Notes: generated by a model not told the origin, from the letters alone. A DNA stretch of 14,531 bases from Bacteroidia bacterium (GCA_030425715.1 JAUIAA010000017.1:1-14531), one strand, 5' to 3'. Shown: positions 1-8,075, counted from the first letter of the stretch. Made by a program: numbers and translations.

Positions 1-2
1 CA

Positions 3-425
3 GGTTTGATGGGTTATCTTGGGGTTCCAATCAAACCATCTACTATTTTGGTGTTTAGTATCGCTTTTGGTATCTCTGTAGATGATACCATTCATTTTTT
101 AGCAAAATACAGACAAGAATTAATTGCACATAAGTGGAACGTACGAAAATCGGTCTATGCCGCTTTACGCGAAACTGGTGTGAGTATGTTTTATACCTCT
201 ATAGTCCTATTTTTTGGATTCTTGGTATTTACCGTTTCTAGTTTTGGAGGCACAAAAGCCTTAGGCGGGCTGGTATCGGTAACCTTACTTTTTGCCATGA
301 TTTCTAATTTGTTACTTTTACCCGCGTTATTATTATCGCTAGAATCAAAAATTGCAAATAAGAAAACCTTTAAAAAACCTACCATAAGAATTATCCCAAA
401 AGAGGACGAAGATTTAATAGATTAA
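3..425 (+). CDS. RND/MMPL-family predicted exporter, C-terminal fragment (5' end outside window)
   Basis: This is the last 140 or so residues of an inner-membrane transporter of the RND superfamily (MMPL/COG1033-type predicted exporters). The reading frame is open to the left edge, so the gene begins outside the window. Three hydrophobic segments are visible. The first carries the family-typical segment FGISVDDTIHFLAKYR, which follows TM4 of each RND repeat. The next two (FYTSIVLFFGFLVF and LLFAMISNLLLLPALLL) are the last membrane helices. A short charged cytoplasmic tail ends in EDEDLID. The residues seen belong to the second half of the protein. The cargo cannot be told; relatives are predicted to export lipids or hydrophobic compounds. 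The stop lies 5 bases before the rmlA start, so the two are probably co-transcribed and translationally coupled. The family call is firm, the function is not. Confidence 0.82.
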   Translation, partial: GLMGYLGVPIKPSTILVFSIAFGISVDDTIHFLAKYRQELIAHKWNVRKSVYAALRETGVSMFYTSIVLFFGFLVFTVSSFGGTKALGGLVSVTLLFAMISNLLLLPALLLSLESKIANKKTFKKPTIRIIPKEDEDLID

Positions 426-430
426 ACAAC

Positions 431-1291
431 ATGAAAGGAATCATTTTAGCCGGCGGAAGCGGCACCCGTTTACACCCAATTACTTTAGGAATTAGCAAAC
501 AATTAATGCCAATTTACGACAAACCAATGATTTATTATCCATTGTCTATTTTAATGTTGGCAGGCATTAAAGAAGTTTTAATTATTTCAACACCAACAGA
601 TTTACCTCTTTTTGAAAGACTTTTAGGAGATGGTAAAAATTTGGGTTGCAATTTTCAATACGCTGCACAAGAAGTGCCAAATGGATTGGCCCAAGCATTT
701 GTAATTGGAGAGGAGTTTATAGGCAATGATGATGTAGCATTAATTTTGGGCGATAATATTTTTTATGGTTCTGGACTAGAAAAATTATTAAAAGAAGCTA
801 CCAACCCAGATGGCGGGATGGTTTTTGCATACCATGTAAACGACCCAGAAAGATATGGTGTAGTAGAATTTGATAAGGATAGAAAAGCGATTTCTATTGA
901 AGAAAAACCAGAAAATCCAAAATCAAACTACGCAGTACCTGGATTGTATTTTTATGATAATTCTGTGGTAGATATAGCCAAAAATATCAAACCGTCTGCT
1001 CGTGGCGAATACGAAATTACCGATGTAAACAACGCATATTTAAAACAAAATAAGCTAAAAGTTGGAGTGTTTGGACGTGGAACAGCTTGGTTGGATACAG
1101 GCACCTTTGAATCTTTAATTCAAGCACAACAATTTGTACAAGTTATTGAAGACCGACAAGGTTTAAAAATTGGCTGTATTGAAGAGGTTGCTTACCATAA
1201 GGGCTTTATTGATGAAGCACAGTTACGAAAAATTGCCGAACCATTGCGTAAAAGTGGTTATGGAGAATATCTTTTGAGAACCCTAAAATAA
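431..1291 (+). CDS. rmlA: Glucose-1-phosphate thymidylyltransferase (RmlA/RfbA)
   Basis: It joins dTTP and glucose-1-phosphate to give dTDP-glucose plus PPi, the first step to dTDP-L-rhamnose and other dTDP-sugars for surface polysaccharides. At 286 aa it has the usual length for the short RmlA form. The nucleotide-binding loop GGSGTRLHPIT is at residues 8-18 (R13), with the catalytic/phosphate-binding lysine K23 in SKQLMPIYDKP. The metal-binding aspartate D108 is in LGDNIFYG, followed by EEKPENPKS and the sugar-site segment RGTAWLDTGT. The ATG at 431 gives the canonical MKGIILAGG start. It sits 5 bases behind the exporter gene, and I see no promoter of its own. The other dTDP-rhamnose genes (rmlB, C, D) are not in the window; they may lie elsewhere. 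It yields PPi, which links it loosely to the pyrophosphatases downstream. Confidence 0.95.
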   Translation: MKGIILAGGSGTRLHPITLGISKQLMPIYDKPMIYYPLSILMLAGIKEVLIISTPTDLPLFERLLGDGKNLGCNFQYAAQEVPNGLAQAFVIGEEFIGNDDVALILGDNIFYGSGLEKLLKEATNPDGGMVFAYHVNDPERYGVVEFDKDRKAISIEEKPENPKSNYAVPGLYFYDNSVVDIAKNIKPSARGEYEITDVNNAYLKQNKLKVGVFGRGTAWLDTGTFESLIQAQQFVQVIEDRQGLKIGCIEEVAYHKGFIDEAQLRKIAEPLRKSGYGEYLLRTLK

Positions 1292-1327
1292 ATCATACGG
1301 CAAATTCATCATTTTGTTAGCATTGTT

Positions 1328-1335
1328 TATCTTTG
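1328..1335 (+). promoter_or_regulatory. Candidate -7 box of the asnS promoter
   Basis: TATCTTTG matches the Bacteroidota housekeeping -7 consensus TAnnTTTG exactly and sits 19 bases before the asnS ATG, in the 63-base gap after rmlA. No TTG lies at the expected 19-21 base spacing upstream (the nearest, in ATTTTGTTAG, is about 11 bases away), so only half the promoter is convincing. It would give a very short leader. Confidence 0.4.
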
Positions 1336-1354
1336 CAACCTAATTTTTTTTAGG

Positions 1355-2788
1355 ATGAAAAGACTTAATATTGCCGAATTATTACAATCAGATAACTTTT
1401 TACAAGAAATAACCATAAATGGCTGGGTACGTACCTTTAGAGCAAATCGTTTTATTGCTTTAAATGATGGTTCTACGCTGCAAAATATCCAATGTGTTGT
1501 CGATTTTGAAAATACAGAGGAATCAATATTAAAAAGAATTACTACTGGCGCAGCAGTACGCATTACTGGAGAATTGGTAGAAAGTCAAGGAAAAGGGCAA
1601 AAAGTAGAGATCAAAGTAAATGCGATCACTATTTTAGGAGATTCTGACCCTGAAAAATATCCTATCCAACCTAAAAAACACTCCTTTGAGTTTTTACGCG
1701 AAAATGCCCATTTACGTACCAGAACCAATACTTTTAGCGCAGTAATGCGTTTGCGATCTTCGTTATCTTATGCCATTCATAAGTATTTTAATGAAAACGG
1801 TTTTTACTATGTACACACCCCTATCATTACAGGTAGCGATGCCGAAGGTGCTGGAGAGATGTTTAGAGTGAGTAGTTTAGACAATGAAAATCTTCCAAAA
1901 AATGACGAAGGTAAAGTAGATTATACCAAAGACTTTTTTGGCAAAGAAACCAACTTAACCGTTTCTGGACAATTAGAAGCTGAAACCTATGCCATGTCTT
2001 TGGGTAAAGTATATACTTTTGGCCCTACTTTTAGAGCAGAAAATTCGAATACTTCTAGACATTTATCTGAATTTTGGATGATTGAACCAGAAGTTGCTTT
2101 TATGGATCTTGCTGGCAATATGGATTTGGCCGAAGACTTTATGAAATTTGTAATTGGCTATGTTTTAGAAAATAACCAAGAAGACCTTGTGTTTTTAGAC
2201 AAACGATTACAAGACGAGGAAAAGACAAAACCACAAGCAGAGCGAAGTGAAATGACTTTAATTGAAAAATTAAAGTTTGTAGTAGACAATAACTTTAAAA
2301 GAGTTAGTTATACCGAAGCAATCGATATTTTAAGAAACAGCAAGCCAAATAAAAAGAAAAAATTCCAATATTTAATCCAAGAATGGGGTGCAGACTTACA
2401 AAGCGAACACGAGCGGTTTTTGGTAGAAAAACACTTTAAATGCCCTGTTATTTTATTTGATTACCCAGCTAATATAAAAGCATTTTATATGCGTTTAAAC
2501 GAAGATGGCAAGACCGTTCGCGCCATGGATATCCGTTTCCCAGGTATTTGTGAGATTGTTGGTGGTGCACAACGTGAGGAGCGTTTAGAGGTACTAAAAG
2601 AAAAAATGGCAGTTTTAGGTATTGAAGAAGAAGAGCTTTGGTGGTACTTAGATTTACGCAGATTTGGCTCTGCTGTGCACTCTGGTTTTGGTTTAGGTTT
2701 TGAACGTTTGGTGATGTTTGCAACTGGCATGGGTAATATTAGAGATGTAATTCCTTTTCCAAGAACACCGCAAAACGCCGAATTTTAA
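1355..2788 (+). CDS. asnS: Asparaginyl-tRNA synthetase
   Basis: A cytoplasmic class IIb aminoacyl-tRNA synthetase that charges tRNA-Asn with asparagine using ATP, releasing AMP and PPi. The N-terminal OB-fold anticodon-binding domain spans roughly residues 18-105 (INGWVRTFRANRFIALNDGS). The catalytic core follows, with class II motif 2 at FRAENSNTSRHLSEF (from residue 226) and motif 3 at GFGLGFERLVMF (from residue 444, ATP-binding R451). The segment ITGSDAEGAGEMFRV is typical of AsnRS rather than AspRS. At 477 aa it has the expected length and ends in the usual FPRTP segment. The start ATG follows a T-rich stretch and AGG without a real Shine-Dalgarno sequence, as is normal in this phylum. 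It is probably transcribed from its own promoter just upstream. Confidence 0.96.
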   Translation: MKRLNIAELLQSDNFLQEITINGWVRTFRANRFIALNDGSTLQNIQCVVDFENTEESILKRITTGAAVRITGELVESQGKGQKVEIKVNAITILGDSDPEKYPIQPKKHSFEFLRENAHLRTRTNTFSAVMRLRSSLSYAIHKYFNENGFYYVHTPIITGSDAEGAGEMFRVSSLDNENLPKNDEGKVDYTKDFFGKETNLTVSGQLEAETYAMSLGKVYTFGPTFRAENSNTSRHLSEFWMIEPEVAFMDLAGNMDLAEDFMKFVIGYVLENNQEDLVFLDKRLQDEEKTKPQAERSEMTLIEKLKFVVDNNFKRVSYTEAIDILRNSKPNKKKKFQYLIQEWGADLQSEHERFLVEKHFKCPVILFDYPANIKAFYMRLNEDGKTVRAMDIRFPGICEIVGGAQREERLEVLKEKMAVLGIEEEELWWYLDLRRFGSAVHSGFGLGFERLVMFATGMGNIRDVIPFPRTPQNAEF

Positions 2789-2870
2789 CCTATATTTAAC
2801 GCAACATAATAATACCTACAAAATTTACAAATTGTATTTTTTGTATATTTATCTATAACAATAATTTTTA

Positions 2871-4322
2871 ATGTTAAAGCAAAGCCTTCAGCAAAAACTA
2901 CAACAAAAATTATCTCCACAACAAATCCAGTTGATGAAGCTAATTCAATTGCCTACGCGCGCTTTTGAACAAAAATTATTACAGGAAATTGAAGAAAACC
3001 CGGCTTTAGAAAATGGAAAAGACAATGCAGATGAATTAGATAATAACCAAGAGGAGTATGATGATACTGGTAATGACACCATTGAAACAGATATCAATAT
3101 TGACGAGTATTTGAGTGATGATGAAATTCCAAGTTATAAATTACAAGCCAATAACTATAGTGCCGATGATGAAGATACTCGTATTCCTTACTCTGGAGGA
3201 ATTTCTTTTAACCAGCACTTAATCAACCAATTAAATACATATCGCTTAAACGAAGAGGAAGCACAAATAGCGGAATTTATAGTAGGTTGTATTGACGATA
3301 GTGGGTATATTCGTAGAGATAATTTAGATATTGTTGATGATTTGGCTTTTTCGGAAAACATATATACTACCCCAGAAGCTATTGAAAAAATTGTAGAAGT
3401 TGTACAACAACTAGATCCTTCTGGAGTTGGAGCTAGAAATTTACAAGAATGTTTACTCATTCAGCTCAAACAAAAAGAAGAAAATAAAGCACGTGATTTA
3501 GCCATCAAAATATTAGAATCTTCTTTTGAAAATTTTGTTAAAAAACACTACAATAAGTTATTGCTAAAATTTGATATTGATAAAGAGGAATTAAAAAATG
3601 CCATTCGCGAAATTGAAAAATTGAACCCAAAACCTGGAGGTTCATTCTCTGGAAATTTGGCAGCTATAGAACATATCGTTCCTGATTTTACGATTAGAAT
3701 TGACGAAGGAAACTTAGAGCTCAGTTTAAATGCTAGAAATGCACCTGATTTGCATATTTCTCGTGAGTATGACAATATGTTAAAAGGTTATTCAGAATCA
3801 AAAGACAAGTCAAAATCACAAAATGATGCGGTTCAATTTATCAAACAAAAACTAGATGCGGCTAAGTGGTTTATCGATGCTATTAAACAACGTCAGCAAA
3901 CACTTATGCTAACGATGAGTGCTATAATGCATTACCAAGAAAAGTATTTTTTAACTGGTGACGAACGCAATTTAAAACCCATGGTTTTAAAAGATATTGC
4001 CGATAAAATTAAAATGGATGTTTCTACCATTTCTCGTGTAGCCAATAGTAAATATGTAGATACCCCTTATGGTACAAAGTTGATAAAAGAGTTTTTTTCA
4101 GAATCGATGAAAAATGACCAAGGCGAAGATATTTCTACCAAAGAAATAAAAATGATCTTACAAACAGAAATTGATAAAGAAGATAAGAAAAAACCATTAA
4201 CAGATGATAAACTGTCTGCTTTACTAAAAGAAAAAGGCTATTTAATTGCCCGAAGAACTGTTGCAAAATATAGAGAGCAATTAGACATCCCTGTAGCAAG
4301 ATTAAGAAAAAATATATTTTAA
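2871..4322 (+). CDS. rpoN: RNA polymerase sigma-54 factor (RpoN)
   Basis: This is the alternative sigma factor that directs RNA polymerase to -24/-12 promoters and needs AAA+ enhancer-binding proteins to open them. Region I (residues 1-47) is the Gln/Leu-rich activator-interacting part, with LKQSLQQKLQQKLSPQQ and the hallmark IEENPALE. Region II (about 48-87) is very acidic. The core-binding domain covers about 105-300. A helix-turn-helix at about 371-395 (LKDIADKIKMDVSTISR) reads the -12 element, and the RpoN box ARRTVAKYRE at 460-469 reads the -24 element. The length of 483 aa is normal and nothing is missing. The 82-base gap after asnS is AT-rich and may hold its promoter, but I find no clean -33/-7 pair. 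The TAA stop overlaps the ATG of the next gene by one base, so that gene is probably translationally coupled. Confidence 0.96.
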   Translation: MLKQSLQQKLQQKLSPQQIQLMKLIQLPTRAFEQKLLQEIEENPALENGKDNADELDNNQEEYDDTGNDTIETDINIDEYLSDDEIPSYKLQANNYSADDEDTRIPYSGGISFNQHLINQLNTYRLNEEEAQIAEFIVGCIDDSGYIRRDNLDIVDDLAFSENIYTTPEAIEKIVEVVQQLDPSGVGARNLQECLLIQLKQKEENKARDLAIKILESSFENFVKKHYNKLLLKFDIDKEELKNAIREIEKLNPKPGGSFSGNLAAIEHIVPDFTIRIDEGNLELSLNARNAPDLHISREYDNMLKGYSESKDKSKSQNDAVQFIKQKLDAAKWFIDAIKQRQQTLMLTMSAIMHYQEKYFLTGDERNLKPMVLKDIADKIKMDVSTISRVANSKYVDTPYGTKLIKEFFSESMKNDQGEDISTKEIKMILQTEIDKEDKKKPLTDDKLSALLKEKGYLIARRTVAKYREQLDIPVARLRKNIF

Positions 4323-4927
4323 TGAAACTATTTTACAAGTTTGTATCTTATGCTTTTCATCCCATCTTATTTTCATTTATAGGTTCTTTTTTATACATCC
4401 TCTTGTCGCCAATTCATATGGTAAAAAGACAAGAATACATTATTTTAACCATCATTTTTATCAGCACCTATATATTACCTATTTTTTTGTTAATAAGCTT
4501 AAAAAAGTTAAAAATGATCACTTCTTATCAATTAAGTACCATAGAAGAAAGAAAGTTTCCCATTTTATTTTTTATCATCCTTTCTTTAATGTTGGCAAAA
4601 ATGCTTTTAGGTATTAAAATTGCCGATTTATTAGCTTACTCTTTCTTTGCTATTTCAATTGCTTTAAGTGCCACTTATATATTGTTGTTTTTTAGGTTAA
4701 AAATTAGTTTACACACCTTGGGTATTGGAGGAATTCTCGGTTTTATTATGGTAATGAGTATCTATTATCAACTTAATTTAATAGGGCTTATTTGCTTCTT
4801 ATTTTTGCTTTCAGGTTTGATAGCGGTGTCGAGATTGAAATTAAAAGCACACAAACCAAATGAAGTTTATATTGGGTTTTTAATTGGTTTGATTGCACAA
4901 TTGTTAAGCTATCAACTATTTTTATAA
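4322..4927 (+). CDS. Small multi-pass membrane protein with a partial PAP2-phosphatase motif pattern
   Basis: This is a very hydrophobic protein of 201 aa with about six predicted membrane helices (roughly 13-32, 40-60, 80-100, 104-125, 134-166 and 183-200). It has no signal peptide beyond the first helix. Three short conserved patches recall the PAP2 (type 2 phosphatidic acid phosphatase) signature: EERKFP at 75-80 in the place of KX6RP, SLHTLGIGG at 129-137 in the place of PSGH (H131), and S170-R171-X5-H177 in the place of SRX5HX3D. The last aspartate is replaced by E181. If it is a phosphatase it would act on lipid phosphates or polyprenyl-PP. The pattern is incomplete, so it may be an inactive or re-purposed relative. 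Its start overlaps the rpoN stop (TAATG). The 3' end overlaps the end of the opposite-strand barrel gene by 6 bases. Confidence 0.75.
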   Translation: MKLFYKFVSYAFHPILFSFIGSFLYILLSPIHMVKRQEYIILTIIFISTYILPIFLLISLKKLKMITSYQLSTIEERKFPILFFIILSLMLAKMLLGIKIADLLAYSFFAISIALSATYILLFFRLKISLHTLGIGGILGFIMVMSIYYQLNLIGLICFLFLLSGLIAVSRLKLKAHKPNEVYIGFLIGLIAQLLSYQLFL

Positions 4928-5578
4928 TATATAAAACATAAGTCCAATTCTAATATCATGAATATCAAACTCGTAACTATTTTGCGAATCGTTATTAAAA
5001 ATGCTATTTAAGCCATAATAAACATGTAAATTCCATTTGTTATAACCTGCTGAAAATGTTAATCCATACAGCAACTTGTTTATATCAACCACATCTTCTA
5101 CTTCAAAGTTTTGTCGCTGTTTTAAATTGGTGTTCTTGGCAAATACATAGCTCAATTTAAAACCTGGGTAAAACCGCCAAAACTTGTATTTTTCTGCAGT
5201 AGAAGTACGTATTCTAAACTCTAAAGGCAATTCAACCGTGTGTAAAGATATTTTGTTGCTTCTTAATACATTTGTATCCTCAGAAGCTGAGCTCACTTCA
5301 TCTCTTACATTAAAATAGAAATTATTGAACCCGTAGCCTAACCCACCGCCAAAAGCTATATTCCTTCTTTCATTTATTGGTAAATCTTTAATAAAACCCA
5401 ATCCCAAAGTGTAAGAGAATCCTGTTTGTGCAATTGGATCTGGTGTATTTAGCAATAAATTATAAGAAACGTTTATATAAAGTTGGTCTTCTAAATATCT
5501 ATTATCAACAAAAGGAGCCTTTTGTTGTGCATGCATAAATGTGTTGGCAAGAAATAGAAAAAGTACAGTATAGCGCAT
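4922..5578 (-). CDS. PorT-family outer-membrane beta-barrel protein
   Basis: A 218-aa secreted protein. It starts with a clear signal peptide (MRYTVLFLFLANTFMHA, likely cut before QQ), followed by alternating amphipathic strands rich in Tyr/Phe/Gly (SYTLGLGFIKD, AFGGGLGYGFNNFYF, YGLTFSAGYNKWNLHVYYG), and ends in a strand finishing FYIL. This is the picture of the small OMP_b-brl_2/PorT-like porin family of Bacteroidota. It is probably not the type IX secretion PorT itself, whose usual neighbour ubiE is absent. The frame is open for 16 more codons upstream to 5626, but I chose the ATG at 5578. It alone puts the signal peptide at the N-terminus, and the upstream codons coincide with the promoter. 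It converges on the sigma-54-linked membrane gene with a 6-base overlap. Its role in the outer membrane is unknown. Confidence 0.8.
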   Translation of the reverse strand: MRYTVLFLFLANTFMHAQQKAPFVDNRYLEDQLYINVSYNLLLNTPDPIAQTGFSYTLGLGFIKDLPINERRNIAFGGGLGYGFNNFYFNVRDEVSSASEDTNVLRSNKISLHTVELPLEFRIRTSTAEKYKFWRFYPGFKLSYVFAKNTNLKQRQNFEVEDVVDINKLLYGLTFSAGYNKWNLHVYYGLNSIFNNDSQNSYEFDIHDIRIGLMFYIL

Positions 5579-5596
5579 TATTTGTTTTAAGAGAAC

Positions 5597-5629
5597 CAAA
5601 TATACTTGTTTTGTATTTAAATTCACAAA
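5597..5629 (-). promoter_or_regulatory. Bacteroidota-type promoter of the PorT-like gene
   Basis: Read on the minus strand, TTTG (5629-5626) is followed after 21 bases by TATATTTG (5604-5597), an exact match to the -33/-7 consensus TTTG...TAnnTTTG of this phylum. The -7 box ends 18 bases before the ATG at 5578. This is the best promoter in the window. It lies inside the longest possible reading frame of the gene and so argues for the shorter start. Confidence 0.65.
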
Positions 5630-5647
5630 TAGGAAAATTTATTGCAT

Positions 5648-5682
5648 AAAAATACCCCCAAACATTATGTCGCTTTTGGGGG
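5648..5682 (-). terminator. Rho-independent terminator of hppA
   Basis: An 8-bp stem CCCCCAAA (5655-5662) / TTTGGGGG (5675-5682) with a 12-base loop is followed on the minus strand by TATTTTT. It is strikingly GC-rich for this sequence. It lies 39 bases past the hppA stop and upstream of the promoter of the next minus-strand gene, so it separates the two transcripts. Confidence 0.8.
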
Positions 5683-5720
5683 CACTTCAAAACATGTGTT
5701 TTTTAAATATCTAAATCCAA

Positions 5721-8075
5721 TTAAATGGATTCGTGTTCCTTAATAAAAGCTTCAGCATCTTCGCCTTCTAAGGTTTCTGTTGCTACCTTTTTTTCATCAC
5801 CAATAGTGGTAGTGGTAGTAATGGTTACTACTTTTTGATTAGCATCATTAACCTTAACTTTAATTGTTTTTTGAACTTCTTCTTTTACTTGAGCGGTGTT
5901 ATGTAATTCTATAGTTACCGCTTCATTATGTGAAGTTACCGCTGGAATATTTAAGGCAATACTTGGTGCAATTACCAATGCAACAACCGACATTAGTTTT
6001 AAAAGAATATTTAAAGAAGGCCCTGAGGTATCTTTAAAAGGATCTCCAACAGTATCACCAACCACAGCAGCTTTATGCGCATCTGTTCCTTTACGTCCAT
6101 CTGACTCTATCATCTTCTTGGCGTTATCCCATGCACCGCCAGCATTAGACTGGAAAATGGCCATCAATACACCACAAGTGGTTACCCCTGCCAAAAGACC
6201 TCCTAACATTTCAGCACCACCAATAAAACCTACAGCAACAGGTACTATAATGGCTAAAAGACCTGGTAATACCATTTCTTTAATAGAAGCTTTTGTTGAA
6301 ATATCCACACATTTATCATATTCTGCATAACCATCTGCAGCATCAAAAATTTCTCTTTGTTCTTTGGTTGCTTTCGACATATCTGAATCCACCTCTCGCA
6401 TCACAGTTAACGCTGCTTTTAATTGTGGAATATCTCTAAACTGACGACGAACCTCTTCAATCATGGCCATGGCTGCTCTACCGACCGCATTCATAGACAA
6501 TGCTGAGAATACAAATGGTAACATTCCACCTACTAACAAACCAGCCATTACAGTTGGTTTTGATACATCAATAGCAGTTACCCCTGCAACTTTCATAAAG
6601 GCAGCAAATAGTGCCAAGGCAGTTAGTGCCGCAGAAGCAATGGCAAAACCTTTACCTATTGCAGCTGTAGTATTACCAACTGCATCTAACTTATCTGTAC
6701 GCTCACGAACTTCACTTGGTAATTCTGCCATTTCGGCTATACCTCCAGCATTATCTGAAATTGGACCATAAGCATCTACTGCCAATTGAATTCCTGTATT
6801 TGCCAACATTCCAACTGCAGCTATTGCTATACCGTAAAGACCCGCAAAATGATGCGAAATTAAAATAGCAGCGGCTATCAATAATATTGGAACCATGGTA
6901 GACATCATTCCAACACCTAAACCTGCAATTATATTCGTTGCTGCTCCAGTTTCTGATTGACGAACAATTGAACTTACTGGTTTTGTACCAGTTCCTGTAT
7001 AATACTCGGTAATCTTTCCTACACCTAATCCTGCAACCAATCCTGCCAAAGTAGCATAAAAAATACCCATTGCTCCGCTAGGAAGACCTTCAACAGATTC
7101 TGGAATTAATGCTGTAATTATAAAATATGAGGCTATTACCATCAATCCTGCAGAACCAAATTCGCCAATATTTAAAGCGGTTTGTGGATTTCCTCCATCT
7201 TTTACTCTTACAAAAAATGTTCCTATAATAGACATAATAATACCTACCGCAGCCAATACCAATGGTAAATATACAGCACCCAATCCTGCAAAATCAGGAG
7301 TTATTATAAATGCTCCTAAAACCATCGTACCAATAATAGAGCCTACATACGATTCGAATAAATCGGCTCCCATACCTGCAACATCTCCAACATTATCTCC
7401 AACATTATCAGCAATTGTAGCTGGGTTTAACGGGTGATCTTCAGGGATTCCAGCTTCCACCTTACCTACCAAATCTGCACCCACATCGGCAGCTTTGGTA
7501 TAAATACCTCCACCAACACGAGCAAAAAGTGCTATAGAAGAAGCTCCCAACGAAAATCCTGATAAAACATTTAATACCAATCCTAAGTTATCTGCTCCTG
7601 GCCATATACTTTGGTAATACATAAACAAACCACTTAAACCCAAAACGCCTAAGCCAACAACACCTAAGCCCATAACCGCACCTCCAGCGAATGCAACTTC
7701 TAAAGCTTTTCCTAAAGATTTTCTTGCTGCATTTGTAGTTCTAACATTTGCTTTGGTCGCTGCCTTCATCCCTATAAATCCTGCCAAAGCAGAACAAATA
7801 GCACCAACTACAAACGACAAGGCAACCATACCATGCGAACCTTCTTCAGAAGATCCTTTAAAATAGAGTAATATTGCTACAGCTATTACAAAAATGGATA
7901 GTATTTTGTATTCTGCTTTTAGAAAAGACATTGCTCCATCTGCAATATTTTTAGCAATTCTTGACATTCTTTCCTCCCCTTCACTTTGTTTGGCTACCCA
8001 TGCATTTTTAACAAATACAAATACTAGTGCCAAAATCCCGAACAGAGGTAAATAATTTACGATAAATTCCATCAT
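5721..8075 (-). CDS. hppA: K+-dependent type membrane-bound ion-pumping pyrophosphatase (HppA)
   Basis: It couples PPi hydrolysis at the cytoplasmic face to H+ and/or Na+ export and usually works as a homodimer of about 16 helices. The hallmark PPi/Mg sites are all visible: DVGADLVGK, DNVGDNVGDVAGMGADLFES and GDTVGDPFKDTSGPS near the C-terminus. In GNTTAAIGKG the alanine (A471) and glycine (G474) stand where K+-independent enzymes have Lys and Thr, so it should be of the K+-dependent class. Whether Na+ or H+ is pumped cannot be read with confidence. The open frame reaches 8087 with a TTG codon, but ATG at 8075 (or 8072) fits the family start MEFIVNYLP; 784 aa from 8075. The last 74 residues or so (from PAVTSHNEAV) are a hydrophilic Thr/Val/Lys/Glu-rich tail after the final helix. 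It is absent from textbook members, and by known topology it would be periplasmic. It lies downstream of ppa, with a terminator between them. Confidence 0.96.
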   Translation of the reverse strand: MMEFIVNYLPLFGILALVFVFVKNAWVAKQSEGEERMSRIAKNIADGAMSFLKAEYKILSIFVIAVAILLYFKGSSEEGSHGMVALSFVVGAICSALAGFIGMKAATKANVRTTNAARKSLGKALEVAFAGGAVMGLGVVGLGVLGLSGLFMYYQSIWPGADNLGLVLNVLSGFSLGASSIALFARVGGGIYTKAADVGADLVGKVEAGIPEDHPLNPATIADNVGDNVGDVAGMGADLFESYVGSIIGTMVLGAFIITPDFAGLGAVYLPLVLAAVGIIMSIIGTFFVRVKDGGNPQTALNIGEFGSAGLMVIASYFIITALIPESVEGLPSGAMGIFYATLAGLVAGLGVGKITEYYTGTGTKPVSSIVRQSETGAATNIIAGLGVGMMSTMVPILLIAAAILISHHFAGLYGIAIAAVGMLANTGIQLAVDAYGPISDNAGGIAEMAELPSEVRERTDKLDAVGNTTAAIGKGFAIASAALTALALFAAFMKVAGVTAIDVSKPTVMAGLLVGGMLPFVFSALSMNAVGRAAMAMIEEVRRQFRDIPQLKAALTVMREVDSDMSKATKEQREIFDAADGYAEYDKCVDISTKASIKEMVLPGLLAIIVPVAVGFIGGAEMLGGLLAGVTTCGVLMAIFQSNAGGAWDNAKKMIESDGRKGTDAHKAAVVGDTVGDPFKDTSGPSLNILLKLMSVVALVIAPSIALNIPAVTSHNEAVTIELHNTAQVKEEVQKTIKVKVNDANQKVVTITTTTTIGDEKKVATETLEGEDAEAFIKEHESI

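Noticed and set aside
2817..2845. TACAAAA...TTTTGTA inverted repeat before rpoN
   Set aside because: Short, AT-only arms with a long spacer; could be an operator but is not distinguishable from chance.
4922..5578. Type IX secretion protein PorT itself
   Set aside because: The family resemblance is to PorT-like barrels in general; the usual neighbour ubiE is absent and I recognise no PorT-specific motif.
5785..5835. GGTAGT-type short tandem repeat
   Set aside because: It is the codon run for the poly-Thr part of the HppA tail, not an independent repeat element.
5896..6771. Open plus-strand frames of 144 and 102 codons opposite hppA
   Set aside because: They are low-complexity shadows (Ala/Pro/Thr-rich) of the strongly conserved hppA coding strand.
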